Shown piece after piece: positions 7,480 to 14,835 of a DNA stretch of 16,999 bases. Each line of letters starts with the position of its first letter. Position 1 is the first letter of the stretch. The notes under the pieces were generated by a model. It searched no databases. It saw only the letters and a list, made by a program, of their open reading frames with translations, and was not told the DNA's origin. A program made the translations under genes and the position numbers. This DNA comes from Christensenella sp. UBA1782 (GTDB lineage Bacteria > Bacillota > Clostridia > Christensenellales > DTU072), in contig DCGI01000011.1 of NCBI GenBank assembly GCA_002315475.1, forward strand, positions 1 through 16,999. Reading direction: 5' to 3'.

Positions 7480-7503
7480 CAAAACGAAAGGAGTGGCGTT
7501 TTG
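7480..7503. repeat. Short inverted repeat
   Basis: CAAAACG (7480-7486) and CGTTTTG (7497-7503) with a 10-nt loop, in the convergent intergenic region 7430-7515. No T-run follows, so it is not a clear terminator. Apart from this nothing is seen in 7430-7515. Confidence 0.4.
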
Positions 7504-7515
7504 CCGGTGTAATTC

Positions 7516-7596
7516 TTAAAAGAGTTTCTTTCCTATCCAGCGAACGTTAATAATCGTTTTGTCGGCACTTCTGTAAAAGATTTCCGCTCCGGAGAC
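7516..7596 (-). pseudogene. Coding-like in-frame extension after the stop of the 7597-8253 gene
   Basis: 26 sense codons directly after the TAA, in the same frame, ending in another TAA. Composition (GCG, GCC, GAC, Trp codon, basic end RWIGKKLF) looks like the natural end of a protein rather than random intergenic sequence. The stretch is short, so this is suggestive only. Confidence 0.4.
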
Positions 7597-8253
7597 TTAA
7601 TAAATAACGTAGTCTATCAGCAAGTCTTTTGCGGCGGAAAAATCTTGTGCGGCAGGAAGAAAAGCGCAGGTAAGGTGGTCGTTTTCGTGGGCTCGGGTGA
7701 CGGCGGTTTGGGAGAGAGCGGTGAGGGGTGCGGCGAGATTATAGCCGGTTTTCGTGACGACGAAACTTCGGAACGGAGTTTGTGCGATGCAGAAATACAG
7801 GCATTTTTTCGAAAGAACGCAGCAACGCTCCAATTTTTTGTAGTCGGCGGAGAAAAAAGCGAAGCGAGAAGGGGCTTTCTGCAAGCAATATGCAAGGAAA
7901 TTTTCGATTTCCGCCTCGGGTAGGGTATCTATATCCAAAAAAACCGTTTTGGCGAAAAATTGCGTAAAAAGGTCTTCGGCGGTATAGGAAGAAAGGAGGT
8001 TGCCGCAAATCCATGCGCCGTCGTTATAATATACCGACGTATAAACGCCGTCCCCTTCGGCAGGCGTCCAAGAGGACGGATTTTCGGTACGTCGAATGAC
8101 TTGCGTACGGGAATAAGCGTCGAAATTCCGCGTGGTAACGCTGCGGACTTGCAAAACCGCTAAAAATACCCATATTCCCGTCAGAACGATGAATAAAAGA
8201 ACAGCCGTAATCGTGACGGCTGTTCTCGTTTTTTTGGAAAAAGTCCTTTTCAC
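7597..8253 (-). CDS. Small single-pass membrane protein of unknown function, possibly truncated
   Basis: 218-residue product with a basic N-terminus (KRTFSKKTR), one hydrophobic span (about 12-34) and a mostly extracytoplasmic remainder containing several Cys (ICGN, YCLQ, CCVLSKKCLYFC); not recognised. The start is GTG at 8253, 5 nt after the stop of hydrolase B, with no own Shine-Dalgarno, so it probably depends on translational coupling in a two-gene operon. It stops at TAA 7599-7597, but the same frame continues for 26 protein-like codons after the stop (to TAA at 7518-7516; residues VSGAEIFYRSADKTIINVRW and beyond). The gene may therefore be C-terminally truncated by a nonsense mutation, or the stop may sometimes be read through. 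Its role is probably tied to hydrolase B. Confidence 0.68.
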   Translation of the reverse strand: MKRTFSKKTRTAVTITAVLLFIVLTGIWVFLAVLQVRSVTTRNFDAYSRTQVIRRTENPSSWTPAEGDGVYTSVYYNDGAWICGNLLSSYTAEDLFTQFFAKTVFLDIDTLPEAEIENFLAYCLQKAPSRFAFFSADYKKLERCCVLSKKCLYFCIAQTPFRSFVVTKTGYNLAAPLTALSQTAVTRAHENDHLTCAFLPAAQDFSAAKDLLIDYVIY

Positions 8254-8258
8254 GTTCG

Positions 8259-9908
8259 TTAGCGGACAATACCGAAATTATTGACGACGCATTGATATGC
8301 GGCGTCTACGATTTCGACGGAAATCGTTTTGGTAGAACGTGAAAGAAAATCATACCGTACCGAAGTCGAGTCGGAGAAGTGATAACGGCAGGCGGCGGGC
8401 AGATGCACTTCTACGGTGTACGTTCCGACGGTGTCCACTACGGCTTCATAATAACCGTTGACTCCGGTGGTGGTTTGCGAAACGACGTTGCCTTCGGCAT
8501 CTTTCACGATTACGACGGCACCGGCAAAGTGGTATTGCAACATTTCGTCGAAAATGCCGTTCTCGTTGTTGTCGACGTAAACGAATCCGGCAATTTTGGA
8601 CTTGCTTTGTATATATTCTTCCGCAACGGGACCGTAACCCGGTTCTCCGCTATCGTTGTGTTCGTGATTGTATTCGTAACAGAAAGAAGTTACGATGTCG
8701 TCATCGACGTTTTCTTTGGTGTTGTTCAGATTGACGGTATATTTTACGTTATAACGGGCGAACGATAAATCATAAGGCATTTTGAAGCAGAAAGCGGGTT
8801 CTTGCGTTAAGGTGGCGTTGGCATCGTATAACATGGTGTCGGTGTAGTATTCGGTAAACCAATCCCAACCGTAGTTGTGGAGGTTATCGAGGAAGTTTGT
8901 GAAGAGGTCGGTCGTCTTCGACTCTTCGGCTACGTTGACGTAAATAATGTTATTCATGAATTTCCAATAAGAATCGGAAATATCCTGATTTACGTAAGAA
9001 AGGGTGGAAAGGTAGGCAACCGATTGCGAAATGCGGAAGAAACGGATGGTGATGCCCAATTCCCGAGCAACCACCGAAGTTTGATAAGCTACTTCCAAAA
9101 TATTGCCGTTTATCGGGGTGGCGTTGCCGAGCCAAGCAATGGTTTTGAAGGATTCGCACGCCATCAAATACGGATCGAGCATGGTAATCATATTCGGGAG
9201 CATATAGGCGGGTATCAAACCGCTACGGTAGGCGGTGGTCAAAAGGCTCAGCGAAGCAATCGTCATCATGGCACCGTAAGAGTGCCCGAAAATGTGGGTG
9301 ACGGCACCCGAATAGTTCGGGAAATGGCTGAATAAGTCGTAATAATAAGCCCCAAAAATTTCGGCGCAGGAAACGTTACAGAAGTCGTCGTTATGCCAGT
9401 TTTCGTCTTCGTCTTCCCAGCGAGATTTATTGTCGGCGAGCCATACCGAATTGGTGATGACCGTCCAACGTTCGTAGACTTCGTCGGCGTAGCACCCCCA
9501 TTGGAAGCAGAGGACGTTATAGCCCAAAGGTTCAAAGACTTCGGGATCGTCGGCACCCGCGTTCCAACCCATACCGTGGATGGAAAACATGGTGCTTTTG
9601 GCGGGGTCAAATAAGGCACGACCTTCTTCGGTGTCGGTACGAACCCATTCGTCTTCGGGATTCGTACTGTTTTTATCCCAAATGTACATACCCAAGCCGG
9701 TATCTAAAATGCCTTCGGGAAAGTAAATGTCGGACAACGTGACGAATTCTTCCATAGTCGGTTCTTCGTCGGCATAACCGAGTTCTTGCAAGGTTCCGAC
9801 CGGTTCGATATCGGAGAGGGAACAGGCGCTGAGCAGGAAAGTTCCCGAAAGAACGAAAAGCAGTACGAACACAAGCAAAACGTTTCGTACGGAAATACGA
9901 GATTTCAT
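8259..9908 (-). CDS. Lipoprotein with alpha/beta-hydrolase domain and C-terminal SdrD-B-like domain, paralogue B
   Basis: 549-residue exported lipoprotein. The signal peptide (NVLLVFVLLFVLSGTF core) ends in lipobox LSAC with lipidated Cys29. Hydrolase domain: HGMG (111-114, oxyanion-hole-like), shared GYNVLCFQW (129-137), nucleophile elbow GHSYG (208-212, Ser210), Asp245 in LDPY, shared TIAW (256-259), and His344 in DNLHN. These match paralogue A in order and spacing. From about 438 to the end is a beta-sandwich of the SdrD-B/CNA-B type: IAGFVYVDNNENGIFDE, then a TGVNGYYE turn and a TYTVEVHLP strand, typical of Gram-positive surface stalks. Such a domain at the end of a lipid-anchored hydrolase is unusual. 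ATG at 9908 has AAGGAG 8 nt upstream and a clear promoter. Function is inferred as surface ester or amide hydrolysis; the substrate is unknown. Confidence 0.84.
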   Translation of the reverse strand: MKSRISVRNVLLVFVLLFVLSGTFLLSACSLSDIEPVGTLQELGYADEEPTMEEFVTLSDIYFPEGILDTGLGMYIWDKNSTNPEDEWVRTDTEEGRALFDPAKSTMFSIHGMGWNAGADDPEVFEPLGYNVLCFQWGCYADEVYERWTVITNSVWLADNKSRWEDEDENWHNDDFCNVSCAEIFGAYYYDLFSHFPNYSGAVTHIFGHSYGAMMTIASLSLLTTAYRSGLIPAYMLPNMITMLDPYLMACESFKTIAWLGNATPINGNILEVAYQTSVVARELGITIRFFRISQSVAYLSTLSYVNQDISDSYWKFMNNIIYVNVAEESKTTDLFTNFLDNLHNYGWDWFTEYYTDTMLYDANATLTQEPAFCFKMPYDLSFARYNVKYTVNLNNTKENVDDDIVTSFCYEYNHEHNDSGEPGYGPVAEEYIQSKSKIAGFVYVDNNENGIFDEMLQYHFAGAVVIVKDAEGNVVSQTTTGVNGYYEAVVDTVGTYTVEVHLPAACRYHFSDSTSVRYDFLSRSTKTISVEIVDAAYQCVVNNFGIVR

Positions 9909-9942
9909 GACAAATTCTCCTTATAAAAACAAAAGTATTCTT

Positions 9943-9971
9943 ATTTTATCATAATACTTGTTTTTTTTCAA
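9943..9971 (-). promoter_or_regulatory. Sigma-A promoter of the hydrolase B operon, with inverted repeat
   Basis: Minus strand: TTGAAA (9971-9966), 17-nt spacer, TAAAAT (9948-9943) with an upstream TGA (extended -10). A 7-bp perfect inverted repeat AAGTATT (9933-9939) / AATACTT (9953-9959) brackets the -10 box and may be an operator. Confidence 0.8.
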
Positions 9972-10029
9972 CTATTACTTTTCAAAAAATTTGGCGAATA
10001 TACCGTTGGCGGATGCAGAAAGGAGGGGG

Positions 10030-10112
10030 GCGGGGAGCACATCTCCCCGCACCCTTTTGGCAAGGTGGGGTGCGGGGCGGAAAACTTTTTTGTAAAAAGG
10101 TGTCCGCCCCGC
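10030..10112. repeat. GC-rich element with three mutually exclusive hairpins
   Basis: Hairpin A: GCGGGGAG (10030-10037) / CTCCCCGC (10043-10050). Hairpin B: CCCCGCACCC (10045-10054) / GGGTGCGGGG (10068-10077). Hairpin C: GCGGGGCGGA (10072-10081) / TCCGCCCCGC (10103-10112), with an inner CTTTTT/AAAAAG stem (10085-10099). A and B share an arm region, as do B and C. All arms are perfect. The element lies upstream of both flanking promoters, so neither should transcribe it. It may be a dispersed intergenic repeat or an unlabelled structured RNA. Confidence 0.6.
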
Positions 10113-10130
10113 CCTTTATTCGTCCTCGTG

Positions 10131-10159
10131 CGTGCGTATGTACGCATAGACGTGCGTAT
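10131..10159. repeat. Tandem CGTGCGTAT sites at 20-bp spacing plus TGCGTA palindrome
   Basis: CGTGCGTAT occurs at 10131-10139 and 10151-10159, exactly 20 bp apart (about two helical turns). Between them TGCGTA-TG-TACGCA (10133-10146) is a perfect inverted repeat. The location about 50-70 bp upstream of the gyrase -35 box suits an activator or repressor site. Confidence 0.45.
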
Positions 10160-10203
10160 ATTATATAGATATATAATATATTATATAATAATTATTTTAT
10201 ATA
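10157..10203. promoter_or_regulatory. AT-rich tract upstream of the gyrase promoter
   Basis: About 47 bases with a single G. It contains an 18-bp perfect palindrome TATATAATATATTATATA (10170-10187), which could extrude a cruciform or melt under negative supercoiling. Its position directly before the -35 box also fits an UP element. Supercoiling sensing is inferred from the general homeostatic control of gyrase genes. Confidence 0.5.
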
Positions 10204-10232
10204 TTGACAAAAATATATTCCTATGTTATAAT
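10204..10232 (+). promoter_or_regulatory. Consensus sigma-A promoter of gyrB-gyrA
   Basis: TTGACA (10204-10209), 17-nt spacer, TATAAT (10227-10232), with extended -10 TGT (10224-10226). A full match to consensus, as expected for a highly expressed housekeeping operon; the predicted start is about 10239, leaving a leader of about 50 nt. Confidence 0.92.
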
Positions 10233-10288
10233 GGACGAAATAGTAATCCACAGTGGAAAACCTGTCAAAAAAACAAGGAGAAAACAGA

Positions 10289-12190
10289 ATGGAAAAAATT
10301 GAACACAGTTATGACCAAGACGCCATACAGGTTCTGGAAGGTCTGGAACCGGTTCGTGTGCGTCCCGGCATGTATATCGGTAGCACCGATTTACACGGTC
10401 TGCATCATTTGGTGACCGAAATCGTCGATAACTCGATAGACGAAGCGTTGGCGGGATATTGTACCAAGATTCAGGTTTTTATTCAAGCCGACGGAAGCGT
10501 TCGCGTCCGCGATAACGGTAGAGGTATTCCGACCGGTATCATCGAAAAGGAAGGAAAATCGGCGGTTGAGGTCGTTTTGACCAAGTTGCACGCCGGCGGA
10601 AAATTCGGCGGCGGCGGATATAAAATCAGCGGTGGTTTGCATGGCGTAGGCGTGTCCGTCGTAAACGCTTTAAGCGATTATTTGCTTGTGAACGTATACC
10701 AAAACAATAATATCTACACGCAACGTTTTGAGCGTGGCAAAGCCGTTACCGAGCTTACCGTCGTGGGCAGTACCGACGAAACGGGAACCGAAGTTACCTT
10801 CTTCCCCGATGCGACGATTTTTGAAACCATCGAATTCAATTACGATACGATGAAAAGCCGTTTGAGAGAACTTGCGTATCTGAACAAAGGTTTGACGATT
10901 TGTATTGCCGACGAAAGACCGGGCAGAGAACAATCGGAAACCTTCTTATACGAAGGAGGCATCATTCACTTCGTCGAGGAGATGAATATCGGCAAAGAAA
11001 CCCTGTTGCCGAAAGTTATTTATATCGAAGCGAAAGAAAACGAGTGCGAAGTGGAAATCGCCATGCAATATAATACTTCGTATAACGAAACGATTTTGGC
11101 GTATGCCAACAACATCAATACCGAAGAAGGCGGTACCCATCTCGAAGGTTTGAAAGCGGGACTTACCAAAGTCATCAACGACTGCGGACTTCGTCAAAAG
11201 ATTTTGAAGGAAAACGAGAAACTGAGCGGTGAAGACGTTCGGGAAGGTATCACTGCCATCGTCAGCGTAAAACTCCCCAATCCGCAGTTTGAAGGACAAA
11301 CCAAGACCAAACTCGGGAACAGCGAAATGCGTGGTATGGTGAACCGTATTCTCGTGGAGAAATTGGGTGAATTCTTTGAAGAAAACCCGAAGGTTGCAAA
11401 AGAACTTATTACCAAATCGGTTACCGCGCAAAAGGCGCGTGAGGCCGCCAGAGTGGCTCGTGAAAACTTCCGCCGTAAAGGTGCTTTCGACGGTATGTCT
11501 TTGCCGGGAAAACTTGCCGATTGCTCGGATACCAACCCCGAACATTGCGAAATTTACCTCGTAGAGGGTGATTCCGCAGGCGGCACCGCAAAGGAAGGCA
11601 GAGATCGTCATATTCAGGCTATTTTGCCCTTAAAAGGTAAAATTCTGAACGTCGAAAAAGCAAGATTGCACCGTATCCTCGATAACGACGAAATCAAAGC
11701 CATGATTAAGGCGTTCGGATGCGGCTACAAAGAAGACTTCGATATTTCCAAACTTCGTTACGATCGAATCATCTGCATGACCGATGCCGACGTCGACGGA
11801 AGTCATATTCGTATCCTGCTGCTTACGTTCTTCTTCCGCTTTATGAAACCTTTGATAGAAGAAGGACACGTCTACGTAGCTATGCCGCCTTTGTACAAAG
11901 TGACCAAAGGCAAGGTAGAACGCTATTGCTACGACGATAACGAATTAAAGAAGGCACAGGAAGAACTCGGCAAGTGCGAATTGCAACGGTACAAAGGTCT
12001 CGGCGAAATGAGTGCGTTACAACTGTTTGAAACCACGATGAACCCCGAAACCAGAACCCTTATGAAAGTGACTATGGACGACGCCATCGAAGCGGACAGA
12101 CTCTTTACCATTTTAATGGGAGAGGTACCCGAGCTTCGTCGGCAGTTCATTGAAGAAAATGCCACCATCGTCAAAGAATTGGATGTATAG
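10289..12190 (+). CDS. gyrB: DNA gyrase subunit B
   Basis: 633-residue ATPase subunit of the A2B2 gyrase that introduces negative supercoils. GHKL ATPase: Glu45 and Asn48 in ELVTEIVDNSIDEAL (expected general base and Mg ligand), DNGRGIP (76-82), lid region GGKFGGGGYKISGGLHGVGVS (103-123). The transducer holds QTKTKLG (337-343). The Toprim domain has EGDSAGG (426-432) and DADVDGS (499-505); RYKGLGEM (567-574) ends it. It is of the short type without the proteobacterial insertion. The start at 10289 is chosen because AAGGAG (10275-10280) is 8 nt upstream and MEKIEHSYDQDAIQVLEGLE is a normal GyrB start; a GTG at 10253 in the same frame lacks a binding site. The gyrA gene follows after 8 nt. ParE is the main alternative, disfavoured by the GyrA partner. 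Confidence 0.95.
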   Translation: MEKIEHSYDQDAIQVLEGLEPVRVRPGMYIGSTDLHGLHHLVTEIVDNSIDEALAGYCTKIQVFIQADGSVRVRDNGRGIPTGIIEKEGKSAVEVVLTKLHAGGKFGGGGYKISGGLHGVGVSVVNALSDYLLVNVYQNNNIYTQRFERGKAVTELTVVGSTDETGTEVTFFPDATIFETIEFNYDTMKSRLRELAYLNKGLTICIADERPGREQSETFLYEGGIIHFVEEMNIGKETLLPKVIYIEAKENECEVEIAMQYNTSYNETILAYANNINTEEGGTHLEGLKAGLTKVINDCGLRQKILKENEKLSGEDVREGITAIVSVKLPNPQFEGQTKTKLGNSEMRGMVNRILVEKLGEFFEENPKVAKELITKSVTAQKAREAARVARENFRRKGAFDGMSLPGKLADCSDTNPEHCEIYLVEGDSAGGTAKEGRDRHIQAILPLKGKILNVEKARLHRILDNDEIKAMIKAFGCGYKEDFDISKLRYDRIICMTDADVDGSHIRILLLTFFFRFMKPLIEEGHVYVAMPPLYKVTKGKVERYCYDDNELKKAQEELGKCELQRYKGLGEMSALQLFETTMNPETRTLMKVTMDDAIEADRLFTILMGEVPELRRQFIEENATIVKELDV

Positions 12191-12198
12191 GAGGGAAA

Positions 12199-14778
12199 AT
12201 GGCTAAGAATAACAGCGGAATCGATATTAACAATATCAAAGAAATTCTATCCAAGACCAGAATCGTTCCGGTCAACATTACCGAACAAATGCGTACCTGC
12301 TTTATCAGTTACGCCATGGCGGTAAACGTCAGTCGTGCCATCCCCGACGTTCGGGACGGTATGAAACCGGTACAGCGTCGTATTTTGTTCGCCATGAACG
12401 ACATGGGCAACACGTATGACAAACCTACCCGTAAATGCGCCCGTATCGTCGGTGAGGTTATGGGTAAATACCACCCCCACGGCGACAGCTCGGTGTACGA
12501 CGCTTTGGTGCGTTTGGCACAAGGGTTCAGTATCAACGTCCCGTTGGTCGACGGGCAGGGAAACTTCGGTACGGTCGACGGCGATCCGCCGGCGGCTTCT
12601 CGTTATACCGAGGCGCGTCTTTCCAAAATCGCCGGAGAAATGCTCCGCGACATCGACAAAGAAACGGTAAATTTCTATCCCAACTTCGACGACACCTTGA
12701 TGCAGCCCGAAGTACTTCCTTCCCGTTTCCCCAACCTTTTGGTAAACGGCAGCGAAGGTATCGCCGTCGGTATGGCGACCAGTATTCCTCCGCATAACCT
12801 GAACGAAGTCATTCAAGCCACCATCGCTTTGATGGACAATCCCGAAATCACCATAGAAGAATTGATGCAGATTCTTCCCTGCCCGGACTATCCGACGGGC
12901 GGTTTGATTATGGGACGGGAAGCCATTCGTCAAGCGTACACGACGGGACATGGAGGCATCGTCATCCGTAGCCGTACCGAAATCGAAGAGGAAAACGGCA
13001 GAGAAAGAATCATCGTTACCGAACTTCCTTATCAAGTCAACAAGGCGCTCCTTATCAAAGATATGGCGGATCAGGTACGGGATAAGAAGATCGAAGGGAT
13101 CGCCGATATTCGAGACGAATCCGACCGTTTCGGTATGCGTATCGTCATCGAAATCAAGAGAGACGCCAATGCGCAGGTGGTGTTGAACACGTTGTTCAAG
13201 CAAACCAATTTGCAAATTTCCACCGGTATTAACTTCTTGGCTTTGGTCAGAGGCACGCCTACCGTTTTGAACTTAAAACAAATCCTTTCCGAATACGTTT
13301 TGCACCAAATCGACGTGATTGAAAGAAGAACGCGTTATAACTTGCGCAAGGCACAGGAAAGAGAACATATCGTACAAGGTTTGGTGATTGCTCTGGCCAA
13401 CATCGACGAAGTGGTGGAAACCATTAAAAAGTCGAGAGAGCGTCAAGAAGCCATGGACGCCTTGATGAGTAAATTCCTTTTGACGGACAAACAAGCGAAC
13501 GCCATTTTGGAAATGAAGCTCGCCCGTTTGACCGGTTTGGAAGTGGACAAACTCAACAAGGAATTGGAAGACTTGAAAGTGACTATCGCCGACCTCGAAG
13601 ACATTTTGCAAAAACCGGAAAGAGTACATACCATCATTCGGGAAGAACTGACCGAAATCGATAACAACTACGGTGTGGCTCGTCGCAGTGAACTCAGCTA
13701 CGATGCCAGCGACATCGACATAGAAGACTTGATTGCCCGCGAAGACGTCGTCATTTCCATGACCAATCAAGGATATATCAAACGTATCCCCGTTTCCGAA
13801 TACAAGGCGCAAAATCGCGGCGGCTTCGGCGTGACGGCACATAAGACCAAAGAGGAAGATTGGGTTAAGAAAATGTTTGTCTGCAACTCGCACGACTTCA
13901 TCCTCTTCTTCAGCAACAAAGGAAAAGCCTACGTTTTGAAAGCATTCGGTATTCCCGAAGCGAACAAGAACAGCAAAGGCAGAGCCATCGTCAACGTGCT
14001 TCCCCTCGATAACGAAGAAAGAATCACCGCATTCTTGCCCCTTTCGGAATTCGGAGAAGGTTATATCGTGATGGTCACCAAAAAAGGATTGATTCGTAAG
14101 AGTGAAATCACCGAATTCGAATCGGTTCGCGTAAACGGAAAAATTGCTATCGGCTTGAGTGATGACGACGAATTGATCGAAGTGGAAGCGACGACGGGTG
14201 AAAATGACATTTTGGTAGCCTCTCACACGGGAAAATGTATCCGATTCTCCGAGAAAGACGTCCGCCGTACGGGTAGAGGAAGTCAGGGTGTACGCAGTAT
14301 CAAACTTGCCGACGACGACTATTTGGTCGATATGGCGATCGTGGACGAAAACAAGAAAGTGGTTACCATCAGCGAAAAAGGTTTCGGAAAACGTTCCTCT
14401 TGCGACGAGTTCCGTTGCCAATGTCGTGGCGGTAAAGGTATCAAAGCCGGAAACTTCGACGACAAGACGGGATTGCTCGTCAACATGAAGCTCGTCAGTG
14501 AGGACGAAGACTTGATTTTGATTGCCGATAACGGTACGATGATTCGTATCCTCGCTTCGCAAATCAGCGAAATCGGCAGAAATACGAAAGGCGTCACCAT
14601 TATGAAGCTACGCGGAAACGGAAAAGTCGTCGCTATGGCACAGACCATGCACGACGAAGAAGCGGAGTTCGATACGGTGGAGGTTGACGAGGAAGCCTTG
14701 AAGGCGGCGCAAGCGGAAGCGGCAAGCGCGCCTACGGAGCCGGCTGACGAGGAAACCCCTTCGGGCGATGAACAATAA
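12199..14778 (+). CDS. gyrA: DNA gyrase subunit A
   Basis: 859-residue DNA cleavage and wrapping subunit. Winged-helix core with catalytic Tyr136 preceded by Arg135 (ASRYTEAR); tower and coiled-coil around 370-490 (LRKAQEREHIVQGL to LADLED-like helices); C-terminal beta-pinwheel from about 500. The GyrA box appears as QNRGGFG (538-544), different from the usual Q-R/K-RGG-R/K-G, and a second RGG-containing blade motif is CQCRGGKG. A long acidic Ala/Glu tail (DEEALKAAQAEAASAPTEP) ends the protein, as often seen in GyrA. The quinolone region GDSSVYD (95-101) keeps Ser97 and Asp101, the positions matching E. coli Ser83 and Asp87, so no classical target resistance is seen. GGAGGG precedes the ATG, with the stop of gyrB 8 nt away: one operon. 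Confidence 0.95.
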   Translation: MAKNNSGIDINNIKEILSKTRIVPVNITEQMRTCFISYAMAVNVSRAIPDVRDGMKPVQRRILFAMNDMGNTYDKPTRKCARIVGEVMGKYHPHGDSSVYDALVRLAQGFSINVPLVDGQGNFGTVDGDPPAASRYTEARLSKIAGEMLRDIDKETVNFYPNFDDTLMQPEVLPSRFPNLLVNGSEGIAVGMATSIPPHNLNEVIQATIALMDNPEITIEELMQILPCPDYPTGGLIMGREAIRQAYTTGHGGIVIRSRTEIEEENGRERIIVTELPYQVNKALLIKDMADQVRDKKIEGIADIRDESDRFGMRIVIEIKRDANAQVVLNTLFKQTNLQISTGINFLALVRGTPTVLNLKQILSEYVLHQIDVIERRTRYNLRKAQEREHIVQGLVIALANIDEVVETIKKSRERQEAMDALMSKFLLTDKQANAILEMKLARLTGLEVDKLNKELEDLKVTIADLEDILQKPERVHTIIREELTEIDNNYGVARRSELSYDASDIDIEDLIAREDVVISMTNQGYIKRIPVSEYKAQNRGGFGVTAHKTKEEDWVKKMFVCNSHDFILFFSNKGKAYVLKAFGIPEANKNSKGRAIVNVLPLDNEERITAFLPLSEFGEGYIVMVTKKGLIRKSEITEFESVRVNGKIAIGLSDDDELIEVEATTGENDILVASHTGKCIRFSEKDVRRTGRGSQGVRSIKLADDDYLVDMAIVDENKKVVTISEKGFGKRSSCDEFRCQCRGGKGIKAGNFDDKTGLLVNMKLVSEDEDLILIADNGTMIRILASQISEIGRNTKGVTIMKLRGNGKVVAMAQTMHDEEAEFDTVEVDEEALKAAQAEAASAPTEPADEETPSGDEQ

Positions 14779-14787
14779 GTCAAACGG

Positions 14788-14812
14788 GGGCACGATTTTC
14801 GTGCCCTTTTTT
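14788..14812 (+). terminator. Rho-independent terminator of gyrB-gyrA
   Basis: GGGCACGA (14788-14795), loop TTT, TCGTGCCC (14799-14806), then TTTTTT (14807-14812). It sits 23 nt before the next start codon. Confidence 0.93.
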
Positions 14813-14835
14813 GCAAAATAAAATAAGGAGAAAAT

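Noticed and set aside
7480..7503. Terminator for the hydrolase B operon.
   Set aside because: Stem is short with a 10-nt loop and no T-run; the perfect hairpin at 7398-7429 is a better bidirectional terminator.
10243..10257. DnaA-box-like TAATCCACA and AT-rich DNA near gyrB, suggesting an origin of replication.
   Set aside because: Only one near-match (8 of 9 to TTATCCACA), lying in the gyrB leader; no box cluster and no dnaA, dnaN or recF nearby. The AT-rich tract is explained by the promoter region.
10253..10288. Upstream GTG start adding 12 residues to GyrB.
   Set aside because: No ribosome binding site before it, while the ATG at 10289 has an ideal one and gives the usual GyrB N-terminus.
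12481..12504. Quinolone resistance changes in GyrA.
   Set aside because: The motif GDSSVYD keeps both the key Ser and Asp.
12247..14562. Long minus-strand open frames opposite gyrA.
   Set aside because: They mirror the codon pattern of gyrA, have low-complexity Asp/Val/Phe-rich or Arg-rich composition and no binding sites or family motifs.
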